35,544 nt of DNA. Source: a virus. The translations under genes were made by a program, and so were the position numbers. The notes under the pieces are model-generated. The model saw only the letters and a list, made by a program, of their open reading frames with translations, searched no databases and was not told where the DNA came from. Below, in pieces: positions 1 to 5,210 of the stretch (the first letter of the stretch is position 1; the number at the start of each line of letters is the position of its first letter). Location of the stretch: IMG/VR virus record IMGVR_UViG_3300022928_002142, positions 1-35,544 of that record; one strand, written 5' to 3'.

Positions 1-1
1 A

Positions 2-133
2 AGGAAGCGAGTATTAAAAGACAACGCTACCCGCTTATTCCCTAGTTTAAAAGTCACCCATGCAGTAGCCGACGCTTTATTAATTTTGTATTGGTATTCC
101 GAGAAAAGAGGTTTTTTGCTCCCTAATTCGTAG
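2..133 (+). CDS. RuvC-like Holliday junction resolvase, C-terminal end (5' truncated by window edge)
   Basis: An open frame enters from the left edge and ends at a TAG at 131-133, giving the last 43 residues of a protein. The stretch LFPSLKVTHAVADALLILYW has the form of the C-terminal helix of phage RuvC-family resolvases, where the final acidic catalytic residue sits in an H-x3-ADA motif. That family cuts four-way DNA junctions and branched replication intermediates before packaging, which fits a place at the edge of the replication module. Only the last motif is visible, so the assignment rests on a short segment and the earlier catalytic residues cannot be checked. The gene runs in the same direction as the replication genes after it. 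Confidence 0.6.
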   Translation, partial: RKRVLKDNATRLFPSLKVTHAVADALLILYWYSEKRGFLLPNS

Positions 134-139
134 ACAATC

Positions 140-244
140 TGTATACAAATAGATTTTCTTATTACCAATACCCTGTAGAAATGGGGGCTAGATAAGAAAA
201 TCACATTAACAAAAACTTTTTGTTTGCATTGTGTATACAAATAG
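140..244. repeat. Paired 13-bp direct repeat with palindromic core (TGTATACAAATAG)
   Basis: The same 13 bases occur at 140-152 and 232-244, 92 bases apart. The core TGTATACA is a perfect 8-base palindrome, as expected of a site for a dimeric regulator. A one-mismatch relative (TGTATACT) lies at 9997-10004, just upstream of the integrase. Confidence 0.6.
152..202. repeat. 11-bp inverted repeat between the two direct repeats
   Basis: GATTTTCTTAT at 152-162 is the exact reverse complement of ATAAGAAAATC at 192-202, with a 29-base loop. There is no U-tract after the second arm and the stem is AT-rich, so it does not look like an intrinsic terminator. A protein-binding site or mRNA structure is more likely. 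Confidence 0.55.
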
Positions 245-294
245 TACACGATGTTTACATATGAACAAGATGACCAACCAAAAAAGATAATGCG

Positions 295-516
295 ATGTGC
301 CCAAAATGTAACAGCAAAGCTAGCAAAGTTATCCGAACAGTCCGATACTCTGACAGGATCTACCGACGAAGAACCTGCAAGTCGTGCGGACATAACTACA
401 CCTCACTTGAGGTTTACGAAGGCGTTCTCGCCAAAGCTACCGACGCACTTAACAAAGTTGTTATGGAAAGAGACATTTACAAAGAAAAGCTCCTGTACCG
501 AGAATCCTGTGCATGA
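295..516 (+). CDS. NrdR-type zinc ribbon protein (73 aa)
   Basis: The N-terminus begins MCPKCNS and continues with an Arg-rich YRRRTCKSCGHNYTSLE, giving two CxxC pairs about 27 residues apart. This matches the zinc ribbon of NrdR, the repressor of ribonucleotide reductase genes, but the ATP-cone that follows in NrdR (about 150 aa in total) is absent. The rest is a short helical tail. It is probably a small DNA-binding regulator acting early in infection; the target is unknown. Another frame open from 251 to 736 covers the same DNA, but the zinc ribbon in this frame is far too well formed to be chance, so I take this as the coding frame here. The ATG at 295 has no clear Shine-Dalgarno sequence. 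Confidence 0.7.
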   Translation: MCPKCNSKASKVIRTVRYSDRIYRRRTCKSCGHNYTSLEVYEGVLAKATDALNKVVMERDIYKEKLLYRESCA

Positions 517-736
517 TGACTATGGAGATGACACAAACATTGCTCTTCAGAAATTTTACGACAATGCGGAGCCTAACACCTGTTACACTTTGGAAGAGAT
601 TGCTCAAGGTATTGGAGTCACCCGTGAACGGGTTCGCCAGATTGAAGCTGAAGCACTCAAGAAGTTCCGCCGTCGGTTTGCTCAGATGTGTAAGAATGAC
701 GGGATAGACCCCAAGGAATTATTTAGCGATGATTAA
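509..736 (+). CDS. Stand-alone sigma-70 region 4-like protein (GTG start, 75 aa)
   Basis: The C-terminal half reads YTLEEIAQGIGVTRERVRQI and then EAEALKKFRRRF. This is the -35-recognising helix-turn-helix of sigma-70 region 4, with the hallmark GVTRERVRQIE recognition helix. No region 2 or 3 is present, so it cannot be a complete sigma factor. It may act as a co-activator or anti-sigma-like adaptor that redirects host RNA polymerase. The frame is open back to an ATG at 251, but that stretch overlaps the zinc ribbon gene and looks like non-coding translation. A GTG at 509, overlapping the zinc ribbon stop by 8 bases, gives a compact coupled gene, so I prefer it. The 3' end overlaps the kinase start by 8 bases. 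Confidence 0.6.
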   Translation: MHDDYGDDTNIALQKFYDNAEPNTCYTLEEIAQGIGVTRERVRQIEAEALKKFRRRFAQMCKNDGIDPKELFSDD

Positions 737-1196
737 TATAATTGGATTATGTGGACCGATGGGCGTGGGTAAGTCTACCTATGCTAGAAAGATAGCGGAA
801 GAGCAGGATGGGGTTGTTTACTCCTTTGCTGATACACTGAAGGAGATGCTTGCCGTATTGGTTGGTCGTCACCCTGTGTATGAGAACAAGAGTCATCCGA
901 TTGAATGGCTTGGCGGTGTGACAGGAAGATCTCTTTTACAGTCTTTGGGTACCGAGTGGGGCAGGAACATGGTTGGTAGCGATATATGGGTGCAATCTCT
1001 GGAAAATAAATTTCAGTCTTCTTATGCACCGCTTCGCTTGATTGACGATTTAAGATTTGAAAACGAGGCTCACATGGTTCGTCGCTTGGGCGGTGAGGTG
1101 TGGCTCGTGAAAAGGGATGGTATTGAATACACCAATGAGCACTCTTCGGAGACTCCCCTACCCGATCACTTAATAGATAAGGTGGTCGAGCTATGA
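729..1196 (+). CDS. Deoxynucleoside monophosphate kinase (155 aa)
   Basis: A Walker A loop, GPMGVGKST, lies at residues 9-17. It is followed by LLQSLGTEWGR (about 69-79) and DDLRFENEA (about 106-114), both typical of phage dNMP kinases of the T4 gp1 type. These enzymes phosphorylate dNMPs to dNDPs with ATP in the cytoplasm, refilling the precursor pool for phage DNA synthesis. At 155 aa it is shorter than T4 gp1, in line with the compact versions common in other phages. It starts inside the end of the sigma-like gene; AAGGA lies about 11 bases upstream of the ATG. The family call is firm; substrate preference among dNMPs cannot be read from sequence. Confidence 0.75.
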   Translation: MINIIGLCGPMGVGKSTYARKIAEEQDGVVYSFADTLKEMLAVLVGRHPVYENKSHPIEWLGGVTGRSLLQSLGTEWGRNMVGSDIWVQSLENKFQSSYAPLRLIDDLRFENEAHMVRRLGGEVWLVKRDGIEYTNEHSSETPLPDHLIDKVVEL

Positions 1197-1215
1197 ATTT
1201 CAGTATGTTTAACAG

Positions 1216-1284
1216 ATGAGCCTGTTTACAGTACTGATGCTTTTAGTCCTAGGAATGGCTTTTATTTTCTACTTATACAAATGA
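1216..1284 (+). CDS. Tiny single-span membrane peptide (22 aa)
   Basis: MSLFTVLMLLVLGMAFIFYL followed by YK is almost entirely one hydrophobic helix with a Lys at the end, enough to span a membrane once. Its stop overlaps the helicase start as ATGA at 1281-1284. Upstream, an 8-codon reading frame (1193-1219) overlaps the kinase stop as ATGA and this peptide's start as ATGA, so kinase, leader, peptide and helicase form an unbroken chain of coupled starts. No Shine-Dalgarno sequence is visible, which fits translation by re-initiation. The overlaps and composition support a real gene, but it is very short and its function is unknown. Confidence 0.45.
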   Translation: MSLFTVLMLLVLGMAFIFYLYK

Positions 1285-2723
1285 CTTACGAATTATACGA
1301 TTGGCAGGAGCCTCATGCTCGCAAGCTCGCATTCGCACTGAATCGATTTGATGTTGCGATGGATGCTAGTGACATGGGTACAGGCAAGACCATAGTAGCA
1401 GTAAAAGTAGCGAGAAGTTCAGGGTTAATACCTGTAGTCATTTGTCCTAAAGCAGTTGTACCTAACTGGAGGAAGGTTATCGGTTCTGTTTACGGATACG
1501 ATGATAGTTTTGATGCTATGGTATTTAACTATGAGAGTTTAACTCGTAGTAAGAAAGACATTCCAATTATTGAGCGAACAGGCAGGAGTAAGTTTCGTTT
1601 TCGCTTAGATCGTCGTCGTGTAGTATTAATATTTGACGAGGTTCATAAATGTAAGGGTGACAAGAGCCTCAATGGTAAGTTATTATACTACGCCAAGGAG
1701 CAGAGGTTTAAGACTTTATTACTTTCAGCTACTGCAATCCATGACCCTCGCGACATGAAGTCTATAGGGTACGCACTTGGATTGCACGGCTACCGAGACT
1801 ACTGGAACTGGTGTCTACGCAATGGATGCCGTAAGGGTTTCTTCGGGGGCCTCGACTTTGACAGTCGTGGTTCCTCGAAGATTCTCAAAAGACTGCACGA
1901 GTCAATTTTTGGGAGTGGATTGCGTGGGAGTCGCTTAAGAATAAGTGATTTACCTGAAGGATCTTTCCCCGAGAACTTTGTAATGGTTGAGTCTTATCAA
2001 GTATCCGCCGTTGATTTTGATGACTGCTATTGGCAGATGGGTAAGGAGTTAGAAGAAGAGGGTTTGGTTGATATGACTGAGGACAACCCTTTGACTATTA
2101 TACTGCGTGCTCGTCAGCAGGCAGAGTTGATGAAGATTCCTGCTATCTGTTCTTTAATTGAGGAGTCATATGCTGAGGGTAATTCGTTAGCTGTGTTTTT
2201 AAACTTCCGCGAGAGTTTAGAGAAGTTAAAGGAGATGGTTTCAATAACTGTTCCCCATGACAAGATTGCAGAGATTAAGGGAGGTCAGTCCGATGACGAG
2301 CGTATTACAGCGATAGAAGATTTTCAGTCTAACAAGAAGCGTGTTATGCTGAGCATGATTTCAGCAGGTGGTGTAGGCATATCCCTGCATGACGAAACTG
2401 GAAATGCCCCGAGGGTTTCAATCATCAGCCCTGGTTTTAGTGCTATTGAACTACGGCAAGCTCTTGGTCGTATATATCGCTCGGGAGGCAAGACCCCTGC
2501 CCGTCAGTACATAGTGTTTGCTGATGGTACGATAGAGGACTCTGTACGCGATGCGGTACGCTCCAAACTTAATAAGTTAGATTTGCTAAACGATGGCGAT
2601 CTCACTGATCCGATTTTCGAATTATATGATAACAAAAATAATAAACACCGTGAGAGCCTTCGTGTGTCGTCTGCTGTGCAGAAAGCTAGAAGTCTCTCCT
2701 CCACCGTCACAGCGAGTTCCTAA
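1281..2723 (+). CDS. Superfamily 2 (SNF2-like) DNA helicase/translocase (480 aa)
   Basis: Helicase motifs appear in order: Walker A DMGTGKT (31-37), the Walker B/DExH box FDEVHK (118-123), motif III LLSATAI (147-153), motif IV around VFLNFRESL (305-313), motif V SAGGVGISLHD (361-371) and motif VI QALGRIYRSG (393-402). The layout with a lone Q-like DWQEPHA near residue 7 is that of SNF2/SSL2-like phage helicases. These use ATP to move along DNA, helping origin opening, fork restart or recombination. The gene is coupled by ATGA to the tiny peptide upstream and is followed 12 bases later by the next gene. Helicase identity is secure; whether it unwinds or only translocates is not determinable here. 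Confidence 0.85.
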   Translation: MTYELYDWQEPHARKLAFALNRFDVAMDASDMGTGKTIVAVKVARSSGLIPVVICPKAVVPNWRKVIGSVYGYDDSFDAMVFNYESLTRSKKDIPIIERTGRSKFRFRLDRRRVVLIFDEVHKCKGDKSLNGKLLYYAKEQRFKTLLLSATAIHDPRDMKSIGYALGLHGYRDYWNWCLRNGCRKGFFGGLDFDSRGSSKILKRLHESIFGSGLRGSRLRISDLPEGSFPENFVMVESYQVSAVDFDDCYWQMGKELEEEGLVDMTEDNPLTIILRARQQAELMKIPAICSLIEESYAEGNSLAVFLNFRESLEKLKEMVSITVPHDKIAEIKGGQSDDERITAIEDFQSNKKRVMLSMISAGGVGISLHDETGNAPRVSIISPGFSAIELRQALGRIYRSGGKTPARQYIVFADGTIEDSVRDAVRSKLNKLDLLNDGDLTDPIFELYDNKNNKHRESLRVSSAVQKARSLSSTVTASS

Positions 2724-2735
2724 ACGCCCAATACT

Positions 2736-3023
2736 ATGAAGTTAAACGAAGAGGAAGATAGCAAGCCAACAGATCCAATAGATCTATTACCTGATAATGT
2801 TATGGAGAGGCTTATCGCTCGATCTGCCGATCTCGCTACTTACATGAGTGATCGTCAAAAGCACTACGAGAATTTCTTGCAGGGTAATGTTAGTGATTCA
2901 TCTACTATGGCACTTACTGAACGACTTGCTTTCTATGAGCTTACGATAGATGCATTAATTCTAAGACAAGCTGAGGTAGAGCAGAGACTTGGCGGTACTA
3001 TAAACGATGGAGGTAGTAACTGA
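2736..3023 (+). CDS. Small acidic helical protein of unknown function (95 aa)
   Basis: I do not recognise this protein. It is rich in Glu and Asp, has no Cys, and from residue 20 on looks mostly helical (MERLIARSADLATYMSDRQK and ALTERLAFYELTIDALILRQ), so it may form a short coiled coil. No catalytic motif or membrane segment is seen. It sits between the helicase and the nuclease and its stop overlaps the next start (TGATG at 3021-3025), so it is made with them and is likely an accessory replication or recombination protein. Confidence 0.6.
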   Translation: MKLNEEEDSKPTDPIDLLPDNVMERLIARSADLATYMSDRQKHYENFLQGNVSDSSTMALTERLAFYELTIDALILRQAEVEQRLGGTINDGGSN

Positions 3024-3313
3024 TGTCATCTCCGATAGCACATCACGAGTTTGGTCCGAGTACTTTAAAGTACATTGAGGTCTGCCCAGGCTATAGGAGC
3101 AGTGGTGACACAAACCCTATGGCTGAGGAGGGCACTATGTTGCACGACCGAGTGGAGCGTGCTGACCTTTCTGACCTTACAGATGAGCAGAAAGGGTTAG
3201 TACAATTCTGCCTAGATTACGCGAAGCCTTTTATAGATGAGGCTGACTTTTTTAAACATGAACAAAGATACGAAATCAGATTATATGGAGATAAAGACAT
3301 ACAAGCTAGTTGA
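3023..3313 (+). CDS. PD-(D/E)XK exonuclease, N-terminal part (split gene, Cas4/DUF2800-like)
   Basis: The 96 aa hold the start of a Cas4/RecB-like nuclease of the phage DUF2800 type. There is a serine/threonine-rich opening with a lone Cys in LKYIEVCPGY (Cys21, the usual first iron-sulphur ligand) and then the motif I helix EEGTMLHDRVE with His41. The frame stops at 3311-3313, just where the family would continue into the G-T-x-D motif, which is found instead in a separate frame from 3475. GGAGG about 9 bases before the ATG makes the start convincing. Both halves keep sensible sequence, so they may assemble as a two-chain enzyme; a recent disruption or sequence error is the alternative. Confidence 0.65.
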   Translation: MSSPIAHHEFGPSTLKYIEVCPGYRSSGDTNPMAEEGTMLHDRVERADLSDLTDEQKGLVQFCLDYAKPFIDEADFFKHEQRYEIRLYGDKDIQAS

Positions 3314-3482
3314 CATGAACGGTGGTCATTCTAACGCCCTTACAGCAAAGCTTGACGAGGGTATTATAAAGGTAATAACGGACGATGGTAATAGCCTTCC
3401 GTTAGGGAGATATCTTCTCAAGGAAGACATGATGGAGTTTATAACGAATGTTGTAGATCCTATTCTGAACAGCGATGGATAA
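3285..3482 (+). CDS. Small ORF nested between the two nuclease parts (about 65 aa)
   Basis: This third-frame ORF fills the interval between the nuclease parts. From the ATG at 3285 it reads MEIKTYKLVDMNGGHSNALT and continues with a protein-like mix of charged and hydrophobic residues to a TAA at 3480-3482. Upstream ATGs at 3237 and 3258 are also in frame but lie deeper inside the N-terminal nuclease part, and none has a clear Shine-Dalgarno sequence. Its stop overlaps the downstream start by 8 bases. I recognise no family: it lacks the motifs of LAGLIDADG, GIY-YIG or HNH homing endonucleases. It may be a gained gene, or an insert domain of the nuclease that now lies in another frame. Confidence 0.45.
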   Translation: MEIKTYKLVDMNGGHSNALTAKLDEGIIKVITDDGNSLPLGRYLLKEDMMEFITNVVDPILNSDG

Positions 3483-4320
3483 GATGTTGAAGAGCATTTT
3501 CGGAACCTCAGATTTAACCTGTGTTAAGGGAGATCACATGGATGTTCTTGACTGGAAGTTCGGAAGAAATGCGGTAGATAAGGCAGAAGAAAACATCCAA
3601 GGTTTGGCTTATGCACTTGGTGCAATGGATGAGCATAAGGACTGTAAGACTGTTACCATTCACTTTGTTTTGCCTAGGCGTGGGGAAACTCACCAGCACA
3701 CCTTCACTCGTGATGAGCTAGAGGATGCGAGATTTAGGATTCGTTTAATTATAGAGAAAGCACTTCAGCCGACTCCTGCATTGAATCCAAATACTGACTC
3801 CTGCCGTTATTGCGGTCGCAGAGTTGATTGCCCTGCTCTTGCGGACAAGATGTTGCCTCTTGCAAAGAAAGCTCAGTCCTCCGTCGAGGACTTCGAGATT
3901 GCTATGTGGGAGTCCGCTGACCCTGCCTTGGTCACCAATGGTGAAACAATCGCAAAGATGAAGCGTGTCGGTTCAGTCATCGATAACTGGAAGAAGTCAG
4001 TTGACAAGAGGGCATTAGAACTAGCCCATGAAGAAGGTTTAGAAATACCTGGGTTCTCGGTTTATTTCCGAGCACCTTCTATAAAGCTAGACAGTGCAGT
4101 TGATGCATTTGAAGCTGTAAAGAATTCAGTATCACCCGAAAAGTTTCAAGAAGCTTGTTCGGTAAGCCTACCAATTTTAGCAAAGGTCTACGCAGATTCT
4201 AGGGGTATAACTCAGAAGAAAGCTAGATCCGAGCTAGAGAACCTGCTTGCGAAGGCAGGTCTGATTCCGTCGGACGAGGACAGGATAAAGACCCCATACC
4301 TTCGAGCAAGCAGTAACTAA
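3475..4320 (+). CDS. PD-(D/E)XK exonuclease, catalytic C-terminal part (split gene, Cas4/DUF2800-like)
   Basis: The 281 aa open directly with IFGTSDLTCV (motif II Asp13), then VLDWKFG (the D-x-K of motif III, Asp26 and Lys28) and ENIQGLAYALG (the Q-x3-Y motif, Gln42). A cysteine cluster CRYCGRRVDC follows (Cys110, 113, 119), matching the three C-terminal iron-sulphur ligands of Cas4/AddB nucleases; the fourth would be Cys21 of the upstream part. The last 150 residues are helical. Family members are exonucleases for recombination or end processing. Joining LYGD of the upstream part to KMLKSIFGTSD here restores a normal spacing, so the two ORFs look like one ancestral gene interrupted by about 188 bases. 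Confidence 0.7.
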   Translation: MDKMLKSIFGTSDLTCVKGDHMDVLDWKFGRNAVDKAEENIQGLAYALGAMDEHKDCKTVTIHFVLPRRGETHQHTFTRDELEDARFRIRLIIEKALQPTPALNPNTDSCRYCGRRVDCPALADKMLPLAKKAQSSVEDFEIAMWESADPALVTNGETIAKMKRVGSVIDNWKKSVDKRALELAHEEGLEIPGFSVYFRAPSIKLDSAVDAFEAVKNSVSPEKFQEACSVSLPILAKVYADSRGITQKKARSELENLLAKAGLIPSDEDRIKTPYLRASSN

Positions 4321-4366
4321 TCAGTAATAATCACAAAACATAACTAGTCGTAAGACACAAAATACA

Positions 4367-5131
4367 ATGAGCACAAGTACACAAGACAAAAAAGCCTCTA
4401 AGAAAGAGGCAAAAAACGAAATCGTAGATCCAATCGCTAACGGAGCCGAGCTAGGTGCTCCTAACCTACCTGTATTGGGTGAGGTAGTTGGGGACTTCGA
4501 CACAGGTGATATGTCTTTCACCGAGTTGAAGATTGCACAGGCTGTTGGCCCGTTATCGGATGACTACAACAAGGGTGATATCGTGATTGGAGACAGCACG
4601 GATCGCATAAAGATCGGTAGCATTGGAGGCGATCCACTAGAGATCACTGTAATGAAGCTGACAAAGTCGTTCGTGGAGGATGTTCCTTATAATGGGGATG
4701 AGATGCCACGGACAGCTAATACCAAGGAGGAGGTCTATGCAATGGAAGGAACCCTTGGTTGGTCTAAGGATGAGAACGGGAACAGAGTCAAACCTACATG
4801 GAAGCCTGTTGCGGAGGCTGTGGTCGCAATTAAGCAACCTGACGGGATTGATGATGTTCAGTGGTTTCCTTATCGGCACATGAACGAAGAGGAGGAGTTC
4901 GAGAATTATGCGTTGGCTACTTGGAAGATCCGAGGAACAGCGTATTATGCTGCGGTTGATCCGATCGTTAGTGCAGCTAAGACCTATATGCGAAGCGGTT
5001 TGATGTACGGCTCTTTTAAGTTGAGCACGGACAAAAGAACCTTTGGAGCAAACAATGTGGCAATACCTGTCATTAAAAGAGGTAGTCCAAACCAGCAGTC
5101 ATTCGCAGAGTGGCTCGCAGAGTTTGTTTAA
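4367..5131 (+). CDS. Conserved phage replication/recombination protein, possibly ssDNA-binding (254 aa)
   Basis: After a Lys/Ala-rich flexible start, the protein has FTELKIAQAVGPLSDDYNKG and then DIVIG. This opening resembles a family of roughly 250-aa phage proteins found beside nuclease and polymerase genes, with a pattern like 'lkiaQ..sp...kg....Gdi'. The middle looks beta-rich and the C-terminus ends in WLAEFV. Position between a Cas4-like nuclease and the DNA polymerase suggests a single-strand DNA-binding or recombination partner, but that role is inferred from neighbourhood and I see no diagnostic fold motif. The gene stands 46 bases from the nuclease and is followed by a strong terminator. 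Confidence 0.5.
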   Translation: MSTSTQDKKASKKEAKNEIVDPIANGAELGAPNLPVLGEVVGDFDTGDMSFTELKIAQAVGPLSDDYNKGDIVIGDSTDRIKIGSIGGDPLEITVMKLTKSFVEDVPYNGDEMPRTANTKEEVYAMEGTLGWSKDENGNRVKPTWKPVAEAVVAIKQPDGIDDVQWFPYRHMNEEEEFENYALATWKIRGTAYYAAVDPIVSAAKTYMRSGLMYGSFKLSTDKRTFGANNVAIPVIKRGSPNQQSFAEWLAEFV

Positions 5132-5151
5132 CTCTTAGTTTCAAAAACCTT

Positions 5152-5186
5152 GGGGGGTGGGTTCGGGATAGCCCACTCCCCATTTT
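5152..5186 (+). terminator. Rho-independent terminator after the 254-aa gene
   Basis: A 10-bp GC-rich stem pairs GGGGGGTGGG (5152-5161) with CCCACTCCCC (5172-5181) with one G-T pair. The loop is 10 bases and is followed by ATTTT. It lies 20 bases after the stop codon, so it would end or attenuate the first part of the replication operon before the polymerase. Confidence 0.75.
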
Positions 5187-5210
5187 CACCCAAAAAATTT
5201 TATATGTTAT

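Larger units (their letters stand above)
134..250 (+). promoter_or_regulatory. Control region upstream of the early/replication genes
   Basis: This AT-rich spacer of about 120 bases separates the resolvase gene from the zinc ribbon gene. It holds two copies of TGTATACAAATAG (140-152 and 232-244), each containing the palindrome TGTATACA, and an 11-bp inverted repeat (152-162 and 192-202). TATACA at 234-239 could be a -10 element, but no convincing -35 lies 16-18 bases upstream. Paired identical boxes before a replication operon suggest operators or recurrent promoter elements. The regulatory role is inferred from position and repetition. Confidence 0.4.

Noticed and set aside
251-508. A 161-aa gene from the ATG at 251 covering the sigma-like domain
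   Set aside because: The first 86 residues have no protein-like pattern and overlap a well-formed zinc ribbon in another frame. A GTG at 509 gives a compact coupled gene instead.
3287-3480. Translational bypass (as in T4 gene 60) joining the two nuclease parts, because GGA/GAT occur at both ends of the gap
   Set aside because: Landing on the second GGA would meet TAA at once, there is no stop after the take-off codon as in gene 60, and the gap of about 188 bases holds a protein-like ORF. A nested gene explains it better.
3293-3480. A group I intron or intein in the nuclease gene
   Set aside because: The insert is too short for either, lacks intron core features that I can see and has no splicing or homing endonuclease motifs.
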